A program made the position numbers and the translations under genes. From positions 46,990 through 110,989 of the forward strand of contig JAGBCX010000079.1 in the NCBI GenBank assembly GCA_017937805.1: 64,000 nt of DNA, in the 5' to 3' direction. The DNA comes from Alistipes sp. (GTDB lineage Bacteria > Bacteroidota > Bacteroidia > Bacteroidales > Rikenellaceae). Positions 45,460 to 54,151 of the stretch are shown here, one piece after another (the first letter of the stretch is position 1; each line of letters opens with the position of its first letter). The notes below the pieces were generated by a model that worked only from the letters and a program-made list of their open reading frames with translations, ran no database searches and had not been told where the DNA came from.

Positions 45460-45566
45460 TTAAAATGCAATTAACTCGGTAAAGGTAGCAATTTCTTTTC
45501 AGAAATCACTCAATATTTTAATTTAAATTAAAATTTATCGGAATTCATCGGGATATAAACCTCTTA

Positions 45567-45598
45567 TTTTGCACTTTCGGAATAAATCGCTAACTTTG
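45567..45598 (+). promoter_or_regulatory. Promoter of BACON/BspA gene
   Basis: TTTTG at 45567-45571 and TAACTTTG at 45591-45598, 19-20 bases apart. The transcript would carry a leader of about 130 nt. Confidence 0.6.
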
Positions 45599-45640
45599 CA
45601 GTAACATATCAGCGAAATAGTGGATAATTTTGCACAATAA

Positions 45641-45682
45641 GGGTATATAAATACCCCTCCCCGAAAATTCGGGGGGGGGTAT
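45641..45682 (+). promoter_or_regulatory. Mutually exclusive leader hairpins with G9 tract
   Basis: Hairpin A: GGGTAT (45641-45646) with ATACCC (45651-45656). Hairpin B: 45651-45665 with 45668-45682, 15 bp including one G-U, whose right arm is TTC, nine G, TAT. They share 45651-45656, so only one can form. The G9 run (45671-45679) makes hairpin B length-variable. Confidence 0.55.
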
Positions 45683-45736
45683 TTCGTTGATAATCAGCGA
45701 GTTAGAAAAACAAAAAAAACACTAAATACAAAAACT

Positions 45737-48700
45737 ATGAAAAAGCTTTTATTTTTATTGGCAGCGGTAGGAATGATTTTCACCGCTTGCGAGGGTGGCG
45801 AAAGCATTGAGGAGGCAAATGGTGGTACGCCATTTGTTCCCGAAATCACAATCTCGCCTGATGAGTTGAGTTTTCCTGTTGAAGGTGGCGAGCAAGAGGT
45901 CGCCATTACAGCCAACTTCGAGTACAAGGTATCGGAAAAAGCCGATTGGCTTTCGGTTGAGCAGACCGAGACAGGCTTGCTCGTGAAAGTGGATAAGAGC
46001 GAACGAGTTGAGAGTCGCTATGCCGACATCGTACTTACTAATAAAGAGTATGAGGTCGAGAAGTTTATCTCCGTTTCGCAGGCCGCTTTCGAGCCAAGTA
46101 TAACAATTAAACCATCGGCTGCAACCTTTTCCGCAAATGGGGGCAAACAGGAGATTATTATCACCTCGAATGTCGAATATGAAGTGTCGAAAAAAGCCGA
46201 TTGGCTTTCGGTTGAGCAGACCGAAACGGGCTTGCTCGTTACTGCCAAAGAGTCGAAGACCACATCAGAACGCAGTGCCTATATCTCGATTATCAACGAG
46301 AAATATAGCATTACCAAGACTATCGACATCGTACAAGAGGCGTGGGTTCCAAAAATCGAACTTGCACAGCAGAGTATTGAGGTCGAGTTCGAGCCTGCCG
46401 AGTATGAGGTTGTAGTTACTTCGCCATTCTCTTGGGAGGCGACAACAAAGAACGATTGGATTGTCGTAGAGAGTGAAACGGGTATTGCCGGCGAGGAGAA
46501 ACTCAAATTCACCACACTGCGCAACGAAGAGGAGAAGGTGCGCAAGGGTACTATCACCCTTAAAAACACTGACTACAACCTTGTTGCAGAGTTGTATGTA
46601 ACACAGAAAGCCTTTGTGCCTGATGAAATGATTATTGAACCTGAGTCATTGGCATTTGCTGTTGAGGGTGGTACAAAAGAGGTCGCTATAACCGCAAACT
46701 TTGAGTATGAGTATTCGACAAATGCCGATTGGCTAACTATCGAAAAGAGCGAAAAAGGAATATCGGTTACAGTTCCAAACTATGTAGAGGTCGATGAACG
46801 CACAGCCGAGATAACTATTTCGAGCGAGAAATATGGCATCTCAAAAGTTGTAAAGGTAACGCAAGGAGCATTTGTACCTGCAATAACCATTGAGCCTGAA
46901 ACATTGACTTTTGCTGTTGAGGGTGGCACACAAGAGGTTGCTATAACTGCAAACTTTGAGTATGAGGTATCTGCAAATGCCAATTGGCTAACCATTAAAA
47001 AGAGCGATAAGGGAATATCGGTTACCGTTCCGAACTATGTAGAGGTCGATGAGCGTACAGCCGAGATAACTATTTCAAACAAAAAGTATGGAATCTCAAA
47101 AGTTGTAAATGTAACGCAAGGAGCATTTGTTCCCGAAATCACATTTTCGCCAAAAAGTTTGACTTTTGACTACAAAGGTGGCACAAAAGAGGTCGCTATA
47201 ACCGCAAACTTTGAGGAGTATGAGTATTCGACAAATGTTGATTGGTTAACCATCAAAAAGAGCGATAAGGAAATATCGGTTACTGTTCCAAACTATGTAG
47301 AGGTCGAAGAGCGCACCGCCGAGATAACTATTTCAAACAAAAAGTATGGCATCTCAAAAGTTGTAAAAGCAACGCAAGGAGCATTTATACCTGCAATAAC
47401 TATTGAGCCGGGAACATTGACTTTTGCTTCCGAGTGTAGTATGCAACAGGTTACCGTAACCGCAAACTTCGAGTATGAGTATTCGACAAATGTTGATTGG
47501 CTAACCATCAAAAAGAGCGAAAAAGGTGTAAATATCACTGCAACCACAAATACTAAATTTGAAGAGCGCACCGCCAAGATAACTATTTCGAGTAATAAAT
47601 ACAACATCTCAAAAGTGATAAAGGCTACGCAAAATGGATTAAGCGAAGATGTTTATGAAAAACTACGAATTATTTATTACACCTCGACTGACGGTGCAGT
47701 TGTAACCCCTTATGCAACCGATGTTTTCGGTGCAAATATAGTGTCAAACACATATAAAGATGGACAAGGCATTATTATATTTGATGCGCCAATTACTTCG
47801 ATTGGAGATTATGCATTCTTTGATTGCACCTCGCTGAAAAGTGTTACAATTCCTAATAGCGTTACCTCGATTGGACGGTCTGCATTCTGGAATTGCACCA
47901 AGCTGACAAGTGTAACAATCGGCAATAGCGTTACCAAGATTGGAAGTGAAGCATTCGAAAATTGCACCTCGCTGACAAGTGTTACTATCGGCAATAGCGT
48001 TACTTCGATTGGAGGTTATGCATTCTATAGTTGCTCCTCGCTGAACAGAGTTACAATCGGCAATAGCGTTACTAAGATTGGAAAATCTGCATTCTATGAT
48101 TGCAACAGGCTGGCAAGAGTTGATATTTCCGACTTATCGGCTTGGTGTAATATTAGTTTTGGTGATAGTGCAGCAAACCCACTTTATTATGCGGAAAAAC
48201 TCTATCTTAATGGTAGCGAATTAACCGATATTACTATTCCTTCGGATATTACGGAGATTAAAGATTATGCATTCAAAAATTACACCTCGCTGACAAGTGT
48301 TACAATTGGCAATAGCGTTACTTCGATTGGAGGTTCTGCATTCTATAGTTGCACTTCGCTGACAAGTGTTACAATTGGCAATAGCGTTACTTCGATTGGA
48401 GGTTCTGCATTCTCTAATTGCACCTCGCTGACAAGTATTACAATTCCTGATAGCGTTACTTCGATTGGAGGGGGTGCATTCTCCGGTTGCACCTCGCTGA
48501 CAAGTATCACAATTCCTGATAGCGTTACTTCGATTGGAAGTTCTGCATTCTCTGGTTGCACCTGGCTGACAAGTGTTACAATCGGCAATAGCGTTACTTC
48601 GATTGGACAGAATGCATTCAAGGGTTGCACGGGCGAATTAACTGTAAATTGTAATATTCCAAGTGCATCAAAGGATGAATACGGCGCATTCTACGGTTCA

Positions 48701-49468
48701 GAGTTTACCAAAGTAACAATCGGCAATAGCGTTACTTCGATTGGAGATTATGCATTCTATGATTGCTTGCTGAGCAGAGTTACAATCGGCAATAGCGTTA
48801 CTAAGATTGGAAAATCTGCATTCTATGATTGCGGGCTTCTAACAAGAGTAGATATTTACGGCTTATCGGCTTGGTGTAAGATAAGTTTTGGTAATTATTA
48901 TTCAAACCCACTTTATTATGCGAAAAAACTTTATCTTAACGGTAGAGAATTAACCGATATTACTATTCCTTCCGATATTACCGAGATTAAGAATTGTGCA
49001 TTCTGTAAATGCACTTCGCTGACACGTGTTACAATCCCTGACAGCGTTACTTCGATTGGAAGTTATGCATTCTCTGGTTGCACTTCGCTGACACGTGTTA
49101 CAATCCCTGACAGCGTTACTTCGATTGGAAGTTCTGCATTCTCTGGTTGCACCTTGCTGAAAAGTATTACAATTCCTAATAGCGTTACTTCGATTGGAGG
49201 TTCTGCATTCTCTAAATGCACCTCGCTGACAAGTATTACAATTCCTGATAGCGTTACTTCGATTGGAGATTATGCATTCTATTACTGTTCCTCGCTGAGA
49301 TATGTATATTGCAAGCCTACCACTCCGCCAGCAGGAGGAGGGGACGGTATGTTCAATCGCAACGCTGAGGTCAGAATGATTTATGTGCCTCTTAATTCGG
49401 TAAGAGCATATAAGGCAGCTGATGGTTGGAGCTATTATGCTTCGGATATAGTGGGTTGTGATTTTTAA
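45737..49468 (+). CDS. Large surface lipoprotein: seven BACON domains plus BspA leucine-rich repeats
   Basis: 1243 residues. Lipoprotein signal ending GMIFTAC (C18). Seven BACON domains follow (about residues 33-640), each opening with a version of ITIEPETLTF and holding an ADWLTIEKSEKG-like strand; some neighbours are almost identical. Residues about 650-1180 are BspA-type LRR_5 repeats of 23 residues. A block containing LSAWCNISFG ... LYLNGSELTDITIPSDITEI occurs twice, a sign of internal duplication. The C-terminal cap VYCKPTTPPAGG ... SVRAYKAADGWSYYA matches the gene at 10830. Likely surface-exposed adhesin or glycan-binding protein. Confidence 0.9.
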   Translation: MKKLLFLLAAVGMIFTACEGGESIEEANGGTPFVPEITISPDELSFPVEGGEQEVAITANFEYKVSEKADWLSVEQTETGLLVKVDKSERVESRYADIVLTNKEYEVEKFISVSQAAFEPSITIKPSAATFSANGGKQEIIITSNVEYEVSKKADWLSVEQTETGLLVTAKESKTTSERSAYISIINEKYSITKTIDIVQEAWVPKIELAQQSIEVEFEPAEYEVVVTSPFSWEATTKNDWIVVESETGIAGEEKLKFTTLRNEEEKVRKGTITLKNTDYNLVAELYVTQKAFVPDEMIIEPESLAFAVEGGTKEVAITANFEYEYSTNADWLTIEKSEKGISVTVPNYVEVDERTAEITISSEKYGISKVVKVTQGAFVPAITIEPETLTFAVEGGTQEVAITANFEYEVSANANWLTIKKSDKGISVTVPNYVEVDERTAEITISNKKYGISKVVNVTQGAFVPEITFSPKSLTFDYKGGTKEVAITANFEEYEYSTNVDWLTIKKSDKEISVTVPNYVEVEERTAEITISNKKYGISKVVKATQGAFIPAITIEPGTLTFASECSMQQVTVTANFEYEYSTNVDWLTIKKSEKGVNITATTNTKFEERTAKITISSNKYNISKVIKATQNGLSEDVYEKLRIIYYTSTDGAVVTPYATDVFGANIVSNTYKDGQGIIIFDAPITSIGDYAFFDCTSLKSVTIPNSVTSIGRSAFWNCTKLTSVTIGNSVTKIGSEAFENCTSLTSVTIGNSVTSIGGYAFYSCSSLNRVTIGNSVTKIGKSAFYDCNRLARVDISDLSAWCNISFGDSAANPLYYAEKLYLNGSELTDITIPSDITEIKDYAFKNYTSLTSVTIGNSVTSIGGSAFYSCTSLTSVTIGNSVTSIGGSAFSNCTSLTSITIPDSVTSIGGGAFSGCTSLTSITIPDSVTSIGSSAFSGCTWLTSVTIGNSVTSIGQNAFKGCTGELTVNCNIPSASKDEYGAFYGSEFTKVTIGNSVTSIGDYAFYDCLLSRVTIGNSVTKIGKSAFYDCGLLTRVDIYGLSAWCKISFGNYYSNPLYYAKKLYLNGRELTDITIPSDITEIKNCAFCKCTSLTRVTIPDSVTSIGSYAFSGCTSLTRVTIPDSVTSIGSSAFSGCTLLKSITIPNSVTSIGGSAFSKCTSLTSITIPDSVTSIGDYAFYYCSSLRYVYCKPTTPPAGGGDGMFNRNAEVRMIYVPLNSVRAYKAADGWSYYASDIVGCDF
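47804..49290 (+). repeat. 69-bp coding repeats (BspA-type LRR)
   Basis: Many near-identical 69-bp units of the form AGCGTTACTTCGATTGGA followed by GGTTCTGCATTC and CACCTCGCTGACAAGTGTT. The same DNA words occur on the opposite strand in 11020-11680. Confidence 0.85.
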
Positions 49469-49509
49469 TAATAAATAAATAAAGTATTAACAATTAAAAT
49501 TTTAAGACT

Positions 49510-49959
49510 ATGGCAGACAAAAATATGTTCCTATTCTCAACGGTTGCACAGGTGAACTATTTTGCACAAGTTGGTAGATTGATAGCGTTGGGAAATTATA
49601 AGGAAGATATCATTGTAGGCTTGGCAGATTCCCAAAAAGAGAATGTTTTGTGTATCCATATACCTCATACTTATAGTGAAATGGAGATTCAAATAGCCAT
49701 AAGCCAAGCGTGGCATATAAGCGAAACACGCCCTATTCAACCAAATATAAAATGTATATTTGCTATTTTTGAGAATACAATAGTTGGGGTTTATAAATTT
49801 GCAGAAAAGAATCAAATCGTAGATTCGAGTGAGGAAGGAAGACGAAAATTAAATATTAAATTAGCCAAGCAGGAGTATCAGATAAAATATCTAGGAAGGA
49901 AAATTAACATTGAATTTACTCAACAGCCGATAAGATATATTTATATTGAGGACTTATAG
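49510..49959 (+). CDS. Unknown small protein, possible PUA-like domain
   Basis: 149 residues, no signal peptide, AT-rich. Not firmly recognised. The pattern AWHISETRPIQPNIKCIFAIFENTIVGVYKF followed by IKYLGRKINIEFTQQPIRYIY resembles, from memory, a small domain in uncharacterised and restriction-associated proteins with an RYVGK...QNP(I/V)KY ending, often regarded as PUA-like; treat this as tentative. It follows the BACON/BspA gene by 41 bases and is followed by a strong terminator. Confidence 0.6.
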   Translation: MADKNMFLFSTVAQVNYFAQVGRLIALGNYKEDIIVGLADSQKENVLCIHIPHTYSEMEIQIAISQAWHISETRPIQPNIKCIFAIFENTIVGVYKFAEKNQIVDSSEEGRRKLNIKLAKQEYQIKYLGRKINIEFTQQPIRYIYIEDL

Positions 49960-49979
49960 TATACTTCTTCATCTTCGAG

Positions 49980-50012
49980 CCTGTCTAACAAGTTTTGTTG
50001 GGCAGGTTTTTT
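49980..50012 (+). terminator. Intrinsic terminator after the 49510 gene
   Basis: 12-bp stem CCTGTCTAACAA/TTGTTGGGCAGG (two G-U pairs), GTT loop, then TTTTTT. Confidence 0.88.
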
Positions 50013-50061
50013 ATGTCTATTTGTTTTTTTTTGGGGGGGGGTAATGGGTAAGATATGAGGC

Positions 50062-50280
50062 GCACCTGCGGTGCTTGATGGGAAGCGGAGCGAGGCTCCT
50101 TTATGGGAAATAGGCTCTGCCTATGATAGGAGATGCCGACTCTGTCGGCTGATGAGATTGAGCAAAAAAAGAGTATCCTATCAAGTAGTCGCAGACTACG
50201 CCTCCTATCAAGCAATTTCCCGAATTGCGACTCCTATCGAGGGCCGAAAGCCCGACTCCTATGGAGCCGACTTTGTCGGC
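50062..50280. repeat. Array of eight short hairpins with different arms
   Basis: Hairpins at 50062-50074 (GCACC-TGC-GGTGC), 50087-50099 (GGAGC-GAG-GCTCC), 50110-50124 (ATAGGC-TCT-GCCTAT), 50135-50149 (GCCGAC-TCT-GTCGGC), 50185-50199 (GTAGTC-GCA-GACTAC), 50212-50228 (GCAATT-5 nt-AATTGC), 50241-50253 (GGGC-CGAAA-GCCC) and 50266-50280 (GCCGAC-TTT-GTCGGC). Right-half spacers read GACTCCTATCGA-like; left-half spacers read the reverse complement (TGATAGGAG, TGATGGGAA), so the array is itself an inverted repeat. It fills most of the 490-bp gap. T9 and G9 runs (50023-50041) precede it and a degenerate AAGCCAACGGCTAAAAGCC word follows. Confidence 0.75.
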
Positions 50281-50368
50281 GACTCCCATAAATTCCTAAA
50301 AAGCCAACGGCTAAAAGCCTCAAAAATAATTTTTAACCCTCAACATTACAACATTTAATTTTTTTGAC

Positions 50369-50376
50369 TATCTTTG
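50369..50376 (+). promoter_or_regulatory. -7 box for nucleotidyltransferase gene
   Basis: TATCTTTG (TAnnTTTG), 74 bases before the ATG at 50451. Confidence 0.5.
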
Positions 50377-50450
50377 TGAGTAATTTAGATTTATTCGGCA
50401 CATATTTATATACAATAATATTTTAACAAACTTAATAAAACATTACAACT

Positions 50451-51368
50451 ATGGTAAAACCTACTCTTTTGGTGTTGGCCGCAGGTATGGGCTCACGCTA
50501 CGGTTCGTTGAAGCAGATGGACGGTGTTGGTCCTAACGGCGAGGCAATTATTGACTACTCGATTTATGACGCGATTCGCGCAGGTTTCGGTAAGGTGGTA
50601 TTCGTTATCCGCCACTCTTTCGAGAAGGAGTTTAAGGAGATGTTTGCACCAGAGCGTTTCGGTGGTAAGATTGATGTTGATTTCGTATTCCAGGAGTTGG
50701 ACTACTTGCCAGAGGGTTTCTCTGTACCTGAGGGCCGCGAGAAGCCTTGGGGAACAAACCACGCAGTAATGCAGGGTGCATCGGCTGTTCACGAGCCATT
50801 TGCTGTTATCAACTCTGACGACTTCTATGGCACTGACGCTTACCGAGTAATGGGCGAGTATCTTTCGCAGTTGGACGGCGCAAAGGGCGAGTACGCAATG
50901 ATTGGCTACGAGGTTAACAAGACTTTGTCGGACAATGGTACCGTTTCGCGTGGTGTCTGCACCGTTGATGAAAACCGTTTCTTGACCTCAATGGTTGAGC
51001 GCACAAAAATTGAGCGCAACGCTGAAGGTACAATCGTATTCCACGATTTGGGCGATGACCAGCCACTCGAGGAGAATACTCCTGTTTCAATGAACTTCTT
51101 TGGCTTCACACCTGACTACTTCGCTCACTCGGAGGAGGGTTTCAAGGAGTTCCTCGCTTCTGACGATGTTAAGACAAACCTCAAAGCGGAGTTCTTCATT
51201 CCGTTGATGGTTAATAAGTTGGTTGCTTCGGGCGATGCTCGTTTGAAGGTACTCTCGACCACTGCACAGTGGTTTGGTGTAACCTACAAGGAGGATAAGC
51301 CTATGTTGGTTGCCAAAATCGAGAAGTTGATTGAGGAGGGCGTATATCCTCGCAACTTGTGGGAATAG
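50451..51368 (+). CDS. Sugar-phosphate nucleotidyltransferase family protein
   Basis: 305 residues. N-terminal nucleotide-binding signature LVLAAGMGSRYGSLKQMDGVGP, then AIIDYSIYDAIRAGF, GTNHAVMQG and INSDDFYGTDAY (metal-binding Asp), as in glucose-1-phosphate uridylyl/thymidylyltransferases. The C-terminal half (FFGFTPDYFAHSEEGFKEFLA, KVLSTTAQWFGVTYKED) matches Bacteroidales proteins annotated only as nucleotidyltransferase. Product (UDP-, dTDP- or CDP-sugar) is unknown. Likely role in cell-surface glycan precursors. Confidence 0.85.
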   Translation: MVKPTLLVLAAGMGSRYGSLKQMDGVGPNGEAIIDYSIYDAIRAGFGKVVFVIRHSFEKEFKEMFAPERFGGKIDVDFVFQELDYLPEGFSVPEGREKPWGTNHAVMQGASAVHEPFAVINSDDFYGTDAYRVMGEYLSQLDGAKGEYAMIGYEVNKTLSDNGTVSRGVCTVDENRFLTSMVERTKIERNAEGTIVFHDLGDDQPLEENTPVSMNFFGFTPDYFAHSEEGFKEFLASDDVKTNLKAEFFIPLMVNKLVASGDARLKVLSTTAQWFGVTYKEDKPMLVAKIEKLIEEGVYPRNLWE

Positions 51369-51377
51369 TAACACTTT

Positions 51378-51432
51378 GGGTATTAGGGGTTATAGGGCGT
51401 ATAATGTCCTATTGCCCCTATGCTAATTTTTA
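51378..51432 (+). terminator. Nonamer-built terminator hairpin after the nucleotidyltransferase gene
   Basis: AGGGG (51385-51389) with CCCCT (51415-51419) and ATAGG (51392-51396) with CCTAT (51408-51412), followed by ATTTTTAATTTTT. The sequence parses into 9-bp units GGGTATTAG, GGGTTATAG, GGCGTATAA, TGTCCTATT, GCCCCTATG. Confidence 0.65.
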
Positions 51433-51454
51433 ATTTTTAACATCTATTTTTAGA

Positions 51455-52990
51455 ATGAACAGAGAAGTCAGAGTACGCTTTGCGCCAAGTCCTACGGGAC
51501 CTCTTCATATCGGCGGTGTGCGTACTGCACTCTATAACTACCTCTTTGCACGCCGTCATGGCGGCAAGATGATTCTGCGTATCGAGGATACCGACTCGCA
51601 GCGTTTTGTGCCGGGTGCAGAGGATTATATTATCGAGTCGCTCAAATGGTGCGGTATTGAGATTGATGAGGGTGTCGGTGTTGGCGGTCCTCATGCTCCA
51701 TATCGTCAAAGTGAGCGCCGCGAGTTATACTTGAAGTATGCTACTCAACTTGTAGAGGCTGGTTGGGCATACTACGCTTTCGATAGTGCCGAGGAGTTGG
51801 ACGTCCTGCGTAAGGAGTACGAGAGCCGTGGCGAAACCTTCGCCTACAACTTCAAAGTCCGCACTACCCTTCCGACATCTCTTTCACTCTCGAAGGAGGA
51901 GGTCGAGGAGCGTATTGCGCGTGGCGATATTTGGGTTATCCGCTTCAAGATGCCAGAGAACGAGATTGTGAAGATGCACGATTTGATTCGTGGAGATGTG
52001 GAGGTGAACACCTCAACGCTTGACGACAAGGTGCTCTACAAGTCGATAGATGCTCTGCCGACCTACCACTTGGCTAACATCGTTGATGACCACTTGATGG
52101 AGATTTCGCACGTTATTCGTGGCGAGGAGTGGTTGCCATCGTTGCCTTTGCACTATCTTTTATACAAGGCTTTCGGCTGGACCGATACTCAACCCGAGTT
52201 TGCACACCTTCCGTTGCTGTTGAAACCTACGGGTGGTGGCAAGTTGTCGAAGCGTGACGGCGACAAGATGGGATTCCCCGTATTTCCACTCCATTGGGTA
52301 TCGCCAACTACGGGCGAAACGGCTCGTGGCTATCGCGAGGACGGCTACTTCGCTGAGGCATTTATAAATATGTTGGCGTTGCTCGGCTGGAACCCTGGTA
52401 CGGAGCAGGAGATTTTCTCTATGCAGGAGCTGATAGACGCCTTCTCGCTCGACCGTGTATCGAAGGCTGGTGCGCGTTTCCAACCGGATAAGGCAAAGTG
52501 GTTCAATGCGCAGTATATGCACGCCAAGACAGCCGAGGAACTCTGTCCTATCTACCAACCAATCTTGCGTGAGCATGGCATTGAGGTTTCTGACGAGGTG
52601 GCAGGCAAGGCAGCCTTTATCATGAAGGAGCGTGCAACATTCGTGAGCGATTTGTGGGATTTGACATCGTATTTCTTCATCGCTCCTACCGAATATGAGG
52701 AGAAGCAGTTGAAAAAGTATTGGAAGGGCGACAACCCTGCTCGTTTGGCAGAGTTGCGCGAGGTATTGGCTTCGATTGACGATTTCTCGTTGGAGAATAC
52801 CGAGCAGATTGTTCACGCTTGGATTACCGAGAAGGAGTACGGCATGGGCCAGATTATGAACACTTTGCGTTTGGCTCTGGTGGGCGCAGGTAAGGGCCCC
52901 GGTATGTACGATGTAACATCGTTCATCGGCAAGGAGGAGTGCTTGAAGCGTATCGACTACCTCTTGGCAAATGTAAAGCCACTTGAATAA
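51455..52990 (+). CDS. gltX: Glutamate--tRNA ligase
   Basis: 511 residues. Class I aminoacyl-tRNA synthetase. HIGH-type motif in [30 protein letters not shown]-type motif in [19 protein letters not shown], and the catalytic-domain [17 protein letters not shown]. The C-terminal anticodon-binding domain is helical. A single glutamyl/aspartyl discriminator is expected by family. Followed by galM after 20 bases. Confidence 0.96.
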   Translation: MNREVRVRFAPSPTGPLHIGGVRTALYNYLFARRHGGKMILRIEDTDSQRFVPGAEDYIIESLKWCGIEIDEGVGVGGPHAPYRQSERRELYLKYATQLVEAGWAYYAFDSAEELDVLRKEYESRGETFAYNFKVRTTLPTSLSLSKEEVEERIARGDIWVIRFKMPENEIVKMHDLIRGDVEVNTSTLDDKVLYKSIDALPTYHLANIVDDHLMEISHVIRGEEWLPSLPLHYLLYKAFGWTDTQPEFAHLPLLLKPTGGGKLSKRDGDKMGFPVFPLHWVSPTTGETARGYREDGYFAEAFINMLALLGWNPGTEQEIFSMQELIDAFSLDRVSKAGARFQPDKAKWFNAQYMHAKTAEELCPIYQPILREHGIEVSDEVAGKAAFIMKERATFVSDLWDLTSYFFIAPTEYEEKQLKKYWKGDNPARLAELREVLASIDDFSLENTEQIVHAWITEKEYGMGQIMNTLRLALVGAGKGPGMYDVTSFIGKEECLKRIDYLLANVKPLE

Positions 52991-53010
52991 AACTTCAAAA
53001 AACTACTACT

Positions 53011-54066
53011 ATGACAATTGAACAGAATGTTTGGGGTGCAACCCCAGAGGGTGAAGCGATAATTATCTACACGCTGAAAAATGCGCTCGGTAGTGAGGTG
53101 CAACTCACAAATGTAGGTGCTGCTATCGTGTCGGTAAAGTATGCCGACCGCAATGGCAAGATTGACGATGTGGTACTCGGCTACAAGGACCCGATGAGCT
53201 ACTTTGGTGATGGAGCTGCAAGTGGTAAGTCGGTAGGTCGCGTGGCTAACCGTATCGCAGGTGGCAAGATGACTATCGAGGGTGTAGAGTATCGCCTCGA
53301 AATCAACAATGGACCTAACCACCTCCACGGAGGAACAAAGGGCTATGCAAACCGCTTGTGGGAGTCGCGCGTGGAGACCAATCGCGTAGTTTTCTCGCTC
53401 GTATCGGAAGATGGTGACCAAGGTTATCCGCACGAATTGACCGTAGAGGCTATCTACGACTTCGATGACGAGAACAACCTCGAAATTACCTACCTCGCAA
53501 AGAGCGACGGCACAACGCCTGTAAACCTCACCAACCATGTCTATTGGAACTTGGCAGGCGAGGCGAGTGGCGAGAGTATTTTCGACCACGAGTTGAAGCT
53601 CAACGCTTCGTACGTGTTGGAGGCTAACGAGGTGCAGATTCCTACCGGAAAGTTGCTACCAATGAAGGGCTCGGCACAAGATTTCACCGATTGGAACCGC
53701 CTTGGCAAGGATATAGGCTCAATTTTCAACCATATCGATTTGTTCCGTGGTCATGACCACTACTTTGTGGTTGATGGCTGGCAGAAGAATATCCTCGGTG
53801 AAGTTGGCGAGTTGCGCTGCGAGAAGACAGGTCGCTTGGTTAAGGTGCTTTCATCGCAGCCGGGTTGTATGGTCTATACCGGTAATTGGCTTTCTGGCGG
53901 TTGCCCTATCACAAAGTCGGGCGGTCGCTACGAGGACTATGCAGGTGTGGCTATCGAGTGTCAGGTACACCCTGATGCAGTAAATCAACCAGATTTCCCT
54001 TCCATTCTCTTGCACGAGGGTGAGTTGTACTGCAATAAGATTGTATTCCAATTGCGTACCTACTAA
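53011..54066 (+). CDS. galM: Aldose 1-epimerase (mutarotase)
   Basis: 351 residues. Interconverts alpha and beta anomers of galactose and other aldoses. Motifs: GKSVGRVANRIAGGKMTIEG, NNGPNHLHGGTKGYANRLWE (catalytic His region), PVNLTNHVYWNLAGE (second His), GHDHYFVVDG and YAGVAIECQVHPDAVNQPDFPS with the catalytic Glu. No signal peptide, unlike some Bacteroidetes GalM, so cytoplasmic. Confidence 0.94.
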   Translation: MTIEQNVWGATPEGEAIIIYTLKNALGSEVQLTNVGAAIVSVKYADRNGKIDDVVLGYKDPMSYFGDGAASGKSVGRVANRIAGGKMTIEGVEYRLEINNGPNHLHGGTKGYANRLWESRVETNRVVFSLVSEDGDQGYPHELTVEAIYDFDDENNLEITYLAKSDGTTPVNLTNHVYWNLAGEASGESIFDHELKLNASYVLEANEVQIPTGKLLPMKGSAQDFTDWNRLGKDIGSIFNHIDLFRGHDHYFVVDGWQKNILGEVGELRCEKTGRLVKVLSSQPGCMVYTGNWLSGGCPITKSGGRYEDYAGVAIECQVHPDAVNQPDFPSILLHEGELYCNKIVFQLRTY

Positions 54067-54091
54067 AAGGGGTACAAGCGTCATCAAAGAG

Positions 54092-54129
54092 AGAGGGCTG
54101 TCAGAAAATCTGAACAGCCCTCTATTTTT
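54092..54129. terminator. Bidirectional intrinsic terminator
   Basis: 10-bp stem AGAGGGCTGT/ACAGCCCTCT (54092-54101 with 54114-54123) with an inner CAGA/TCTG stem, followed by ATTTTTG. Between galM and the convergent nuclease gene. Confidence 0.85.
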
Positions 54130-54151
54130 GTCGGAAGTTGCACAACCTACC

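Noticed and set aside
45513-45532. 20-bp AT-only palindrome upstream of the BACON/BspA gene
   Set aside because: In AT-rich sequence such palindromes arise easily. It lies upstream of the -33 box and has no partner site elsewhere in the window.
47804-49290. Regular direct repeats that might look like a CRISPR array
   Set aside because: Units are in frame, 69 bp, with no unique spacers, and encode the BspA leucine-rich repeat.
50031-50041. T9-G9 homopolymer run as a phase-variation switch
   Set aside because: It lies after a strong terminator and over 400 bp from the next start codon, so no gene would be switched. Mentioned only as part of the gap.
50062-50280. Hairpin array as a CRISPR or attC (integron) array
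   Set aside because: No constant repeat with unique spacers: here the spacers are constant and the hairpins vary. No integrase or cassette genes are present.
51369-51454. T-box or other amino-acid riboswitch upstream of gltX
   Set aside because: The hairpin here is short, made of 9-bp repeats and followed by a T-tract at the end of the previous gene. No T-box sequence is visible.
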